NCBI RefSeq assembly: GCF_000235605.1
Contig: NC_016584.1
Location: 4,136,001 to 4,200,000 of the forward strand
DNA length: 64,000 bases
Reading direction: 5' to 3'
DNA from: Desulfosporosinus orientis DSM 765
Lineage (GTDB): Bacteria; Bacillota; Desulfitobacteriia; Desulfitobacteriales; Desulfitobacteriaceae
The position numbers were made by a program, and so were the translations under genes. Shown piece after piece: positions 54,602-62,868 of this stretch; positions within the stretch are counted from its first letter, which is position 1; each line of letters opens with the position of its first letter. Under the pieces are notes generated by a model. It worked only from the letters and a program-made list of their open reading frames with translations, was not told the origin of the DNA and made no database searches.

Positions 54602-55513
54602 ATGCTTGATATTTGTCTGCTGGGAACTGGAGGTGTAATGCCGCTTCCAGGCAGATGGCTTTCATCCTTGCTTATTCGCTGCCAAGGAAGAATGATTTTG
54701 ATCGACTGCGGCGAAGGCACCCAGGTCCCCTTAAAAAAATTACACTGGGGCATAAAAACCATTGATGCTATTCTTTTTACTCATTATCACGCAGATCATA
54801 TTGCAGGTTTACCTGGCTTGCTTCTTACCATAGGCAATTCAGGCAGGACAGAGCCTTTGTCTTTGCTGGGTCCTCCCGGATTAAAAAGAGTTGTCGAGGG
54901 CTTAACTATAATTGCTCCTGAACTGCCTTTTGAATTGACTTTATCAGAATTACCAGATACAGACTGCAGTGAAAAACGTATTGGCGAAATTCACCTAAAA
55001 TCTATTCCGGTAAATCACACGGTTTCTTGCTTTGCCTATTGTTTTGAGCTTAATCGGAAAGGTAAATTTGACGTTGAACGCGCAAAGAAGCTAGGCATCC
55101 CAACTCATTATTGGAAAACTCTTCAAAAGGGAATAGCAATTTTTCTTGAAGGAGAAAAAATCAGCCCTGAAATGGTCCTTGGTCAAAAACGTAAAGGGAT
55201 TAAAGTATGCTATTGTACTGATACAAGACCTACCAGCGGCCTTGTCCAGTTCATTAATGGCTCAGACCTTTTTATTTGTGAAGGTATGTACGGAAATGAT
55301 GATAGTTATCCTAAAGCCCTGGAAAAAAAACATATGCTTTTTTCTGAAGCGGCCTTACTTGCAAGTCAGGGAAAGGTTAAGGAATTGTGGCTTACTCACT
55401 ATAGCCCCTCGGTGATGGATCCCGAGGAATACATGGACGCAGCGAGAGCTTTATTCACCAATACAAAAGCAGGGATAGATTTGCTTATGAGTTCTTTGAA
55501 ATTTGCTGATTAA
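54602..55513 (+). CDS. rnz: RNase Z-like metallo-beta-lactamase-fold hydrolase
   Basis: About 303 residues. Features are LLGTGGVMPLPGRWLSSLLI, DCGEGTQVPLKKL, the metal motif THYHADHIAGLPGLL (HxHxDH), the second ligand in IPVNHTVSCFAY, CTDTRPTSGLVQ, and LTHYSP near the C-terminus. This set fits tRNA 3'-processing endonuclease RNase Z (ElaC type, about 300-310 residues). The ATG at 54602 follows GAGGGG. It stands alone; family members with other nucleic-acid substrates exist, so the tRNA role is likely rather than certain. Confidence 0.85.
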   Translation: MLDICLLGTGGVMPLPGRWLSSLLIRCQGRMILIDCGEGTQVPLKKLHWGIKTIDAILFTHYHADHIAGLPGLLLTIGNSGRTEPLSLLGPPGLKRVVEGLTIIAPELPFELTLSELPDTDCSEKRIGEIHLKSIPVNHTVSCFAYCFELNRKGKFDVERAKKLGIPTHYWKTLQKGIAIFLEGEKISPEMVLGQKRKGIKVCYCTDTRPTSGLVQFINGSDLFICEGMYGNDDSYPKALEKKHMLFSEAALLASQGKVKELWLTHYSPSVMDPEEYMDAARALFTNTKAGIDLLMSSLKFAD

Positions 55514-56217
55514 CCCACATGCTGCTGTTGCAGCACCAGCAGAGAGTACTTCCGGGTCAGGCAGCTTCGCCACATCCTGCAAGAAAAGCTAATTCGTGCG
55601 AAGACAGTGTCTTCGTGACACCGCAGCATTCCGAGGCTCGCCTACTCGCCGGCGCGGGAGCTATCTTCAGCGGATAAGTATTCTTTGGAGATAGCCGCTT
55701 CGAGCGAAAATGTCCACCGGACACTTTCGTGCCAAACCTCTGGGTAATACTTGGAGTGAACCACTGGCTCCGCTGCCCCACACCGGCTTGTGGCTTTTAC
55801 CGCCTCTCCATGCCATGGGTTCACTCCTGTGGACGAAGCTGCTCTGGCTTTCGGGTCTATGGGGTCTTTAGATTGTTTTGGGTCATTAGAAGGGTTTTTT
55901 TTGCACGCTAGTGGAATGCTTTTGGATGTTAATTTTTCTGAGTAAATACCTCAAGCCTCGTGTTAATCTGGTTTTTCCTTCGCCTACCTATTCTTTATGA
56001 TTTCAGCGTTCTTATCAGCCTGTTCAGTTAAAATAATCTTCCTTCGTCAGTAATGCATTACCCATGAAATAAGCATATATTTTCCTCTCATTTATACAAT
56101 GAATAGTAGAGTTATTCCCAAAAAGCTAAGGCAACTCTAATAGCTGCCGTATGCTTCGGAACTTTTAAGGCCTAGCTCTAATGTAAGCCAGACTGAGATA
56201 AACCAGATCTGGTTGAT
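55514..56217. repeat. Long non-coding stretch with clustered inverted repeats
   Basis: About 700 bases without a credible gene. It holds CGAAGACA-G-TGTCTTCG (55599-55615), GCTATCT/AGATAGC (55660-55666, 55689-55695), an 11-bp arm repeat around ACC (55705-55729), and GGAGTGAACC/GGTTCACTCC (55753-55762, 55818-55827). The short frames across it are not protein-like. It may be a mosaic of palindromic intergenic repeats or a structured RNA. Confidence 0.55.
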
Positions 56218-56295
56218 GAGGGGTGAAAAATCATAGACAATTCCAGACGAATCTTAGCCTCAGTAAATTCCTTCGCTTATAATTTTAGCGATAAG

Positions 56296-56817
56296 ATGCT
56301 TTTTGTCTCAATATTAAGAGAGTTGACCACTAAAAAAAGGGTCCTCTTTGCCTGTATCGGTACAGACCGAGCGACGGGTGACTGTCTGGGGCCATTGGTT
56401 GGGTCAAATCTAAAACGTCTTGGTTATATGGTTGTAGGAACTCTGGATGAACCTCTCCATGCGCAAAATCTCATGCAAGAACTCCATACCATTTCCAGCT
56501 TCTATAATCCCGATATTGTTCTAGCCATTGATGCTTGCCTAGGTAAACATGATGAGATCGGCAAAATTTCCTTATCCAATTCCCCATTAACTCCAGGTGC
56601 AGCGGTACATAAGAATTTACCTACGGTAGGAGATATCTCGATTATGGGAAACGTTAATATGGGAGGATTTTTAGAGCTTCAAGTGCTGCAGTGCACTCGT
56701 CTCCATACGGTTATGAAACTGGCCTCAGATATCACACACTTAATTTGGCAATCAATCCCCGCCGCCCCAAAAGATGATTTGGCTGCCAGACCCATAAGCC
56801 AAAATCAGTGTTCCTAA
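56296..56817 (+). CDS. yyaC: YyaC-family spore protease-like protein
   Basis: At least 173 residues. VLFACIGTDRATGDCLGPLVG and LAIDACLGKHDEIGKISLSN with NLPTVGDISIMGNVNMGG are the signatures of YyaC, a sporulation protein related to germination protease. The ATG at 56296 has no ribosome site and would leave the N-terminus short. The frame is open back to a TGA at 56224, and a strong GAGGGGTGA (56218-56226) lies there, but no ATG, GTG or TTG follows in frame. A rare start codon (ATC/ATA near 56230) or a frame error is possible. Confidence 0.85.
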   Translation: MLFVSILRELTTKKRVLFACIGTDRATGDCLGPLVGSNLKRLGYMVVGTLDEPLHAQNLMQELHTISSFYNPDIVLAIDACLGKHDEIGKISLSNSPLTPGAAVHKNLPTVGDISIMGNVNMGGFLELQVLQCTRLHTVMKLASDITHLIWQSIPAAPKDDLAARPISQNQCS

Positions 56818-57503
56818 AGGGATTTTTTTCCCCATGGGCAAACACGAATACAAATACCGCAGATAGGCTTACCGATTTCCGGACGTTTGGCAAAGTCCTC
56901 ATTTACCTTTTCCACACAGCGTGAAAAGTAAAGGGCCTCTTCCCTGGTTTGAGGATGATCTTCCCATACCCCTCCCTTGATGGCCCCTGCCGGACAAGCC
57001 TCTTGACATCTTTGACATGAACCGCATCGATTAGCTAACAAAGGGTCCGCTTCCAGGGGGGCATTGGTCAGCACTGTAGCTAAGCGTACACGCGGACCAT
57101 ATTGGGGCGTAACCAATAAAAGGCTTTTACCCTGCCAGCCAAGACCTGCCGCCTTGCCCAGCGCTTTATGAGATAAATGACCCATCCAGTTTACTTTATC
57201 AAGGGTTTGGGAGGCTGGGATAGCTAAGGCCCGGAAACCTTGACGGATAATTTCATTTTGCAGCTGCAAGGCAATACTATCTAACAGCGCATTGGTAGCC
57301 AAATAGTGATGTAAGTAGAGAGGGTTAGGCCCATCAGTTATAGTATCAAAAACCTCTCGGGAAACAGCAACCGCAATTACGATGGCATGAGTATAGTTGT
57401 CAAATAATCCATCCGGTAACGTTGGCAGCCCCTGGACACGGTTTAAATCAGCAATTCCTACTAAATTCGCCCCTAACTCTATAGCCTTTTGCTTAATTTC
57501 CAT
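56814..57503 (-). CDS. QueG-like 4Fe-4S protein (epoxyqueuosine reductase family)
   Basis: About 229 residues from the ATG at 57503 (MEIKQKAIELGANLVGIADL). The C-terminal half has the 4Fe-4S motif CGSCQRCQEACPAGAI and a second cluster region CGICIRVCPWG. It resembles QueG but is shorter than the usual 300-380 residues and lacks the DUF1730 part in full, so it is more likely a paralogous iron-sulphur protein of anaerobes than the queuosine enzyme. The start is uncertain: TTG 57548 and GTG 57512 also occur. It meets yyaC tail-to-tail (4-base overlap). Confidence 0.8.
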   Translation of the reverse strand: MEIKQKAIELGANLVGIADLNRVQGLPTLPDGLFDNYTHAIVIAVAVSREVFDTITDGPNPLYLHHYLATNALLDSIALQLQNEIIRQGFRALAIPASQTLDKVNWMGHLSHKALGKAAGLGWQGKSLLLVTPQYGPRVRLATVLTNAPLEADPLLANRCGSCQRCQEACPAGAIKGGVWEDHPQTREEALYFSRCVEKVNEDFAKRPEIGKPICGICIRVCPWGKKSL

Positions 57504-57616
57504 ACTTCTATCCACGTTATCATAATCCTTTCCTCGATCTAAAACCAAAGCTATATTGGTTCTCCTTTAAAATTCCACAAAGTTGATAAACCTCCTTTAT
57601 TTATCAGGAGGTCTAA

Positions 57617-57646
57617 TTGCCAAGTTCAATTATTTTTTAGTATAAT
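57617..57646 (+). promoter_or_regulatory. Promoter of yjdF
   Basis: TTGCCA (57617-57622) and a consensus TATAAT (57641-57646) with an 18-base spacer, upstream of the leader RNA and yjdF. Confidence 0.75.
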
Positions 57647-57659
57647 GCACTAGAACATA

Positions 57660-57760
57660 AAAACACTGTCCGGTTGGTAGTCCTGATGCACTGAATAATT
57701 CAGTGTCGTATCCTTCCCTCTCGGGATGTCCCTTGTTCAGCAACTGTTTTTGAGAGAGGA
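57660..57760 (+). promoter_or_regulatory. yjdF-type riboswitch (azaaromatic-binding leader)
   Basis: The 120-base leader between the promoter and the yjdF ATG contains a perfect hairpin CACTGAA-TAA-TTCAGTG (57689-57705) and a C/G-rich second part near the ribosome site. Leaders of yjdF genes in Firmicutes are known riboswitches for azaaromatic compounds; the position fits, but I could not match the full consensus by eye. Confidence 0.6.
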
Positions 57761-57768
57761 ATTTTATC

Positions 57769-58179
57769 ATGAAACTTACAATTTATTTTGATGACCAATT
57801 TTGGGTGGGTGTCATTGAAGAGGCAGCTGATTCAAAGCTAAAAGCGGTTAGGCACATCTTTGGGCCTGAACCTCATGACTCTGAAGTTCTTTGGTTTGTT
57901 AACCATTCGATGGTTGACTTGTTTCTAGCCGCAAAGCCTCTAAAATGTTCTGTCCTGCCTAAACACAAGGCCGCTAATCCCAAAAGGCTTGCCCGGCAGG
58001 TTGCCAAGGAAATGCACAATAAAGGGATTTCAACCTTTTCACAAGAAGCAATCAAGGAAGACCTAAAATCCCGCAAACAGGAAAGACAGGTTCTTTCAAA
58101 ATCACAGCGTGAAGAATTGGCAAAAAAGAAACGCTTACTTGGGACTCTTAAAGCAAAGGCCAAACACCGCGGAAAATAA
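57769..58179 (+). CDS. yjdF: YjdF family protein (DUF2992)
   Basis: A 136-residue protein that starts MKLTIYFDDQFWVGVIEEAA and has LKAVRHIFGPEPHDSEVLWF, the YjdF signature; the C-terminal third is strongly basic and helical (LKSRKQERQVLSKSQREELA). The function is unknown; in other Firmicutes it is controlled by an azaaromatic riboswitch and may detoxify such compounds. AGAGAGGA precedes the ATG, and a terminator follows. The basic tail could bind nucleic acid. Confidence 0.93.
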   Translation: MKLTIYFDDQFWVGVIEEAADSKLKAVRHIFGPEPHDSEVLWFVNHSMVDLFLAAKPLKCSVLPKHKAANPKRLARQVAKEMHNKGISTFSQEAIKEDLKSRKQERQVLSKSQREELAKKKRLLGTLKAKAKHRGK

Positions 58180-58199
58180 TAATTTATAGTATGTGACTA

Positions 58200-58228
58200 A
58201 CGCCGGGACTAATCCCCGGCGTCTTTTT
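58200..58228 (+). terminator. Rho-independent terminator of yjdF
   Basis: ACGCCGGG and CCCCGGCGT pair around ACTAAT, followed by CTTTTT. Confidence 0.92.
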
Positions 58229-58353
58229 CTCTAAACAACAACCGCCCACCTACATAGCAGACAATCTTAATCTTAACTCTTTCGTTGACCTGAGGTCTCT
58301 TTTCTCAACTCGCCCACTCAGAGGTTAGTTTCGTGGCCTCCGCCCATGACAAT

Positions 58354-58381
58354 TTAAATTCGGAATCGATTCCGAATTTAA
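58354..58381. repeat. 28-bp perfect palindrome
   Basis: TTAAATTCGGAATC is followed directly by its own reverse complement GATTCCGAATTTAA, with no spacer and no mismatch over 28 bp. It lies in a gene-poor gap between yjdF and a small-protein gene, just after the end of a 28-residue minus-strand frame. Confidence 0.9.
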
Positions 58382-58405
58382 GCAGAAACCACGCAGTGAT
58401 CCATA

Positions 58406-58492
58406 TCAATTGACGACTAAATCCGCGACATCAAACTGTGAAATATCTCTATCCTGCGCATATTCAAAGCACTTTGATTCAATCCACGCCAT
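58406..58492 (-). CDS. Possible 28-residue small protein
   Basis: MAWIESKCFEYAQDRDISQF followed by DVADLVVN and a TGA stop. The ATG at 58492 is preceded by AAGGAGATGATCCG, a very strong ribosome site, which is the main support. Acidic, one Cys, no membrane segment. It may also be the 5' remnant of a longer gene; the palindrome at 58354-58381 is 25 bases past its stop. Not recognised. Confidence 0.35.
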   Translation of the reverse strand: MAWIESKCFEYAQDRDISQFDVADLVVN

Positions 58493-58615
58493 CGGATCAT
58501 CTCCTTAGTTTTACAAATTTCGTTCTTAAGTCCTAATAAAATATGACTAACGACATATGCTCATTGCTTCCTTCCTCTTGTAAACTGTTGAAAAAAGTCG
58601 AAGGGATGATAATTG

Positions 58616-58801
58616 ATGTATGGAAAAAGAAAAATAAATAGATCTGGCACTTTATTGGCTGCACAAATGATGTGTGAAAAACAAGATTCTTGTTCTTCAG
58701 TCAAAGAATGTACTACTCGAAAAATGACACCAGAAGAATGGGAGAAATATGGACCATTGAATATAATCGACAGTAAGCTAATGAAGAAAAATAAAAATTG
58801 A
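58616..58801 (+). CDS. Hypothetical small protein, 61 residues
   Basis: From the ATG at 58616 (after AAGGGATG) it begins MYGKRKINRSGTLLAAQMMC and contains three further Cys-rich turns (EKQDSCSSVKECTTRK), ending MKKNKN. Very basic, no membrane segment. Not recognised. A terminator-like hairpin follows 18 bases later, so it is a separate unit. Confidence 0.6.
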   Translation: MYGKRKINRSGTLLAAQMMCEKQDSCSSVKECTTRKMTPEEWEKYGPLNIIDSKLMKKNKN

Positions 58802-58819
58802 CATTAGGCTTATCCCTTC

Positions 58820-58851
58820 CCGACTGTAAAGATTGCGGTCGGTTTTCTTTT
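58820..58851 (+). terminator. Hairpin terminator after the 61-residue protein gene
   Basis: CCGACTG pairs with CGGTCGG (one G-U) and is followed by TTTTCTTTT. The remaining 287 bases up to the DUF4342 gene are AT-rich and show no other feature. Confidence 0.8.
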
Positions 58852-59138
58852 GCTCAGAATGACATTGAAGATTTAATTTAAGCCATTGATTTAATTTGAG
58901 AATTTCGTATATTATAAGTGTATCTTGTTTGTATCTTACGCGTAGAAAATGAGGTATTTTATAGACTCTAAAATTCTTAAAATCCTGAACCACAGAGATT
59001 TCAGCGGTTTTACATTAACTTTAAAGAATTAAATTTTAATCTTATTTTAATTTTTATCAAATTCTCCTTGAAGTTTTTTTGGTTAGAATTTATTCATACC
59101 CAATGGCAAATGCTGAAAAACAAAGGAGGACACTTATC

Positions 59139-59687
59139 ATGACAACTTTAGAACAAGTGGAAAAATTACGTGCCATGGCGAATATAAGCTACGAAGAGGC
59201 TAAAACTGCGCTGGAAGCAACCAATGGGGATTTACTGGAAGCCATTATCTATTTAGAGAAACAAGGAAAGATCTCTTCACCGGCTGGAGACGGTTTCTAC
59301 AGCAGCAAAAAAGCTTCCTCTGCCAATGACCCGTTATTTGAAGAAGCCTGCTGGGAAAAACACAAACACTGCCACCACGGAAAATCCTTCATGTCCCTTC
59401 TGAAAAAAATCAGCAGATTTTGCTTTGATCTTATCCGGAGAGGAAATTCAAACACCTTTGAAGTCCTGAAAGGGGAAGAAAGCAAAGCTGCCATCCCTGT
59501 CACAGTCCTGGCCCTGATGCTGCTCTTCGCCTTCTGGTTCACTATACCCCTGATTATTGTGGGACTGTTCTTTGGCTTTCGCTATCGCTTCCACGGACCG
59601 GACTTTCGTGGCAACACTGTGAATGATGCCATGAATAGTGCTGCCGATGCCGCTGAAAACCTCAAGAAATCAATCAATGATATTTAA
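59139..59687 (+). CDS. DUF4342-family protein with UBA-like domain and membrane segment
   Basis: A 182-residue protein. Residues 1-45 match a ubiquitin-associated/EF-Ts-like domain (LEQVEKLRAMANISYEEAKT, then ALEATNGDLLEAIIYLEKQGK). The centre is polar with a His-rich patch (CWEKHKHCHHGK). A hydrophobic segment (about 125-155) precedes a short polar tail. This pattern is that of DUF4342 proteins in Firmicutes. The ATG at 59139 follows AAGGAGG. It is 29 bases before a response regulator and probably shares its transcript. Confidence 0.85.
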   Translation: MTTLEQVEKLRAMANISYEEAKTALEATNGDLLEAIIYLEKQGKISSPAGDGFYSSKKASSANDPLFEEACWEKHKHCHHGKSFMSLLKKISRFCFDLIRRGNSNTFEVLKGEESKAAIPVTVLALMLLFAFWFTIPLIIVGLFFGFRYRFHGPDFRGNTVNDAMNSAADAAENLKKSINDI

Positions 59688-59716
59688 AAAAACCATTGGA
59701 AACGGTGGGACTATTA

Positions 59717-60391
59717 ATGAGTTCGAAAATCCTAATCATCGAAGATGAAGAAAAAATAGCTCGCTTTGTCGAGCTGGAACTTGGCTATGAAGGCTATACG
59801 ACTACCAAAGCCTTTGATGGCCGAACAGGGCTTGAACTCGCCGAAACCGGCGAGTTCGACCTTATTTTATTGGATATCATGCTGCCCCAGTTAAGCGGCA
59901 TGGAAGTGCTGCGCAGAATCCGCCGGGTTTCTTCCGTTCCGGTCATCATGTTGACAGCACGGGACAGCGTCATGGACAAAGTTTTCGGCTTGGACAGCGG
60001 CGCAAGCGATTACATCACCAAGCCCTTTGCCATTGAAGAACTTCTCGCCCGCATCCGCAATGCTCTCAGAAAAACTTCACAAGAAGGAACCGTACTGTCT
60101 GCTTCCGGCCTGCTGATGGATACGGGGCGTCATGTGGTCACAGTGCAGGGTACCCCTATCGACTTAACCAAACGGGAATTTGATCTCCTTCACTATTTGC
60201 TGAAACACAAAGGCTTAGTTGTTTCTCGAGAAACACTCCTGGAAAATGTATGGGGTTTTGATTTTTCGGGAGAAACTAACGCTGTTGATGTTTACATACG
60301 ATTTCTGCGCGGAAAAATTGATGAAGTGTTTGATATTAAGTTAATTCACACCGTAAGAGGAGTGGGGTATGTGATTAAGGATGAAAAGTGA
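59717..60391 (+). CDS. OmpR-family response regulator
   Basis: A 224-residue regulator: receiver ILIIEDEEKIARFVELELGY with the phospho-accepting Asp in LILLDIMLPQLSGMEVLRR, switch VPVIMLTARDSVMDK and Lys in DYITKPFAIEELLARI; winged-helix DNA-binding domain (about 135-224) with LTKREFDLLHYLLKHKGLVV and VHTVRGVGYVIKD. The start ATG 59717 follows GGTGGGA. The kinase gene overlaps its end by 11 bases, so it is a pair. Confidence 0.93.
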   Translation: MSSKILIIEDEEKIARFVELELGYEGYTTTKAFDGRTGLELAETGEFDLILLDIMLPQLSGMEVLRRIRRVSSVPVIMLTARDSVMDKVFGLDSGASDYITKPFAIEELLARIRNALRKTSQEGTVLSASGLLMDTGRHVVTVQGTPIDLTKREFDLLHYLLKHKGLVVSRETLLENVWGFDFSGETNAVDVYIRFLRGKIDEVFDIKLIHTVRGVGYVIKDEK

Positions 60392-61838
60392 ATCCGAGAG
60401 CACTCCAAAAAAGCGTATCGGAGATAACCTGCGCTTTTCCCTCGTCTTTAAACTTAACATTAAACTTTGGTTTCGATTACTAAGACAATTAATCATTCTC
60501 AACTTAATAATCTGCCTGGTTTCAGCCCTTGGACTGGTTGTGCGTGCCGAACAAACTGCCGCTGCAGCAGCTGAAATGTTAGAGCAGACCGGATTTCCCA
60601 TCCCCTATTCCGAAAATTGGCTGGAACTGACAGGCTGCAATATTTCACAACAAACCGAGAAACCTGATGGGTTTCTGATACCTGATAAGATGCGGACCTA
60701 TTTTCCTGAGGTGACGGCAGAAGGGGTAAGGGAAATTGATCTGCCCGATTGGGATAGTCTTACTTCATGGAGTCAATTGGAAGATATCGCTTATCATGTA
60801 ACCATCGGTCATGACGGACTTTATTATCGCATTTCTATCCGTCCCTATGAGACCCTGAAGATATTGGCCGGGATGTTTGCCATACTCCTCTTGGCAGAGC
60901 TTATCATGCTGATCCGAAGTATGATTTCAGGATCTAGAACCATCCGCAAAACCCTCCGGCCTATTGAAGTATTAGCCCAAACCGCCCATAACCTCAATGC
61001 CAACGGCGTTTTTGCCCCTGAACAGTTAGAAGTTCTGGCCGGTAAATTAGATGACATTAATGCTACTCGTTTGGATACCAGAATTCCAGTCAGTGAGACC
61101 CAAAGCGAGCTGAAAACCCTCGCCTCTGCTATCAACGGCATGCTGGACCGAATCAACGAATCCTATCGTTCCCAAGTGCGTTTTGTATCCGATGCCTCCC
61201 ATGAGTTAAGAACCCCGATTTCCGTCATTCAAGGCTATGCCAATCTCTTGGACCGCTGGGGAAAGAATGATGAGAAGACCTTGCAGGAATCCATTGATGC
61301 CATTAAAGAGGAAACAGCCAATATGAAAGGCCTGGTAGAGCAGCTGTTGTTTCTGGCAAGAGGGGACAATAATACAATGTCTCTGCAGATAGAACGTTTT
61401 GATCTTTCTGCCCTGGCTCTTGAGATCCTTAAGGAAACCCAGATGATTGACAGCGGGCATGAATATGACTCAAATGTCCAGACCGTTTTCATCGATGCCG
61501 ACAAAAGCCTTATCAAACAAGCTGCCAGGATACTCATTGACAATGCCATGAAATACACGCCCACCGGAAAACGAATCACGATTTCAGTTCAAAACAATGA
61601 AGGTTTAGCCCGTTTATCCATACAAGACGAAGGCATCGGTATCCCACCAGAAGCGGTTGCAAAGATTTTTGACCGGTTCTTCCGAACGGATGAGTCCCGA
61701 GCCAGAGCCACAGGAGGAGCCGGGCTAGGGCTTTCCATTGCCAAATGGATTACAGAGCGCCATGGCGGACACATGGAAGTCTTAAGCAGACAGGATATTG
61801 GCACCAGAATCTCCATTGTCCTGCCAAAGGCCAATTAG
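60381..61838 (+). CDS. Sensor histidine kinase with HAMP domain
   Basis: A 485-residue kinase. Two hydrophobic segments (about 30-55 and 158-180) flank an extracellular region of about 110 residues without a known domain. A HAMP-like linker (about 180-260) leads to HisKA with FVSDASHELRTPISVIQGYA and HATPase_c with the N, G1 and G2 boxes (LIKQAARILIDNAMKYTP, DEGIGIPPEAVAKIFDRFFR, GLGLSIAKWI). It phosphorylates the regulator encoded before it. Signal unknown; the DUF4342 membrane protein in the same transcript may be linked to it. It overlaps the convergent cysK by four bases. Confidence 0.93.
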   Translation: MKSESESTPKKRIGDNLRFSLVFKLNIKLWFRLLRQLIILNLIICLVSALGLVVRAEQTAAAAAEMLEQTGFPIPYSENWLELTGCNISQQTEKPDGFLIPDKMRTYFPEVTAEGVREIDLPDWDSLTSWSQLEDIAYHVTIGHDGLYYRISIRPYETLKILAGMFAILLLAELIMLIRSMISGSRTIRKTLRPIEVLAQTAHNLNANGVFAPEQLEVLAGKLDDINATRLDTRIPVSETQSELKTLASAINGMLDRINESYRSQVRFVSDASHELRTPISVIQGYANLLDRWGKNDEKTLQESIDAIKEETANMKGLVEQLLFLARGDNNTMSLQIERFDLSALALEILKETQMIDSGHEYDSNVQTVFIDADKSLIKQAARILIDNAMKYTPTGKRITISVQNNEGLARLSIQDEGIGIPPEAVAKIFDRFFRTDESRARATGGAGLGLSIAKWITERHGGHMEVLSRQDIGTRISIVLPKAN

Positions 61839-62737
61839 ATTAAGGATGTACTAAAATAGCGTTCAACTCGGTCAGGTAATATGGTCACTATGTTTAATGT
61901 CTCCCCATACTTTTGGGACATTTTTATGGCTGCCCATACATTAGCCCCTGAAGAGGTTCCTGCCAGAATTCCTTGACCTCTGGCTAAATCCCGGGCAGTT
62001 CTTATGGCGTCGTCATCCGTAACCTCTACAACTTCTTCAATCAGATTTACATCAAGTACGTCCGGGATAAAACCATCACCAATCCCTTGAATTTTATGCA
62101 ATCCAGGTTCGTGCCCCAGCAGAGCAGAGACATTCTTAGGTTCTACGGCAATGATTTTGGCTTTTGGGTTTCTTTCCTTGATATATTTGCCCACGCCTGC
62201 CAATGTCCCTCCGCTCCCCAGCCCGGAAACAAAGACATCCACTTGGCCCTGCATTTGTTCCCATATTTCCGGAGCAGTGGTTAGGTAATGAATTTCCGGG
62301 TTGTCAGGATTCTCAAACTGCTGGGGAACAAAGATACCTGGATTTTTGACTTTCTGTCTCTCCACTTCTGCCACTGAGCCGCCAATACTATCCTCTGCTT
62401 TGGTTAAGATGAGCTCGGCTCCCAGAGCCAAGATAATCTTTTTTCTTTCCTCGCTCATATTTTCAGGCATGACAATGACGACTCTATACCCCTTTTGCAC
62501 ACCGGCCAAGGCTATTCCTATTCCGGTATTGCCGGAAGTTGGTTCCATAATTGTCATACCCGGCTTCAAAAGCCCCCGGTTCTCCGCCTGTTCAATCATG
62601 TGCTTGGCAACTCGGTCCTTGATACTTCCCCCTGGGTTCAAAAATTCTGCTTTAGCAAAAATATTTAGTCCTGTCAGTTTTTTCAAGCTCAGCATAGGAG
62701 TATTGCCAATAATATCTAGGATTTGATCAATTATCAT
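61835..62737 (-). CDS. cysK: Cysteine synthase (O-acetylserine sulfhydrylase)
   Basis: About 300 residues of fold-type II PLP enzyme. The PLP Lys is in NPGGSIKDRVAKHMIEQA, the phosphate loop and Asn in EPTSGNTGIGIALA, and the substrate loop GLGSGGTLAGVGKYIKERNP. It joins O-acetylserine and sulphide to give cysteine. The ATG at 62737 follows GAGGGG; the longer frame to 62752 adds only five residues. The gene is alone, with no cysE nearby. Confidence 0.93.
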   Translation of the reverse strand: MIIDQILDIIGNTPMLSLKKLTGLNIFAKAEFLNPGGSIKDRVAKHMIEQAENRGLLKPGMTIMEPTSGNTGIGIALAGVQKGYRVVIVMPENMSEERKKIILALGAELILTKAEDSIGGSVAEVERQKVKNPGIFVPQQFENPDNPEIHYLTTAPEIWEQMQGQVDVFVSGLGSGGTLAGVGKYIKERNPKAKIIAVEPKNVSALLGHEPGLHKIQGIGDGFIPDVLDVNLIEEVVEVTDDDAIRTARDLARGQGILAGTSSGANVWAAIKMSQKYGETLNIVTILPDRVERYFSTSLI

Positions 62738-62868
62738 TTCACTACCCCTCACTTTAAAACATTCTTTACAATTGCCATTAAGAAAACTTTACGAAAATTT
62801 CCCGCGTGTTATAATCATACCATAATATGGAGACTCAAAATAAAGATTTTCTATTTGGGAGGATAATA

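Noticed and set aside
55557-55911. Several 60-75-codon frames on both strands
   Set aside because: They overlap each other and the clustered inverted repeats, have no ribosome sites and no recognisable protein features.
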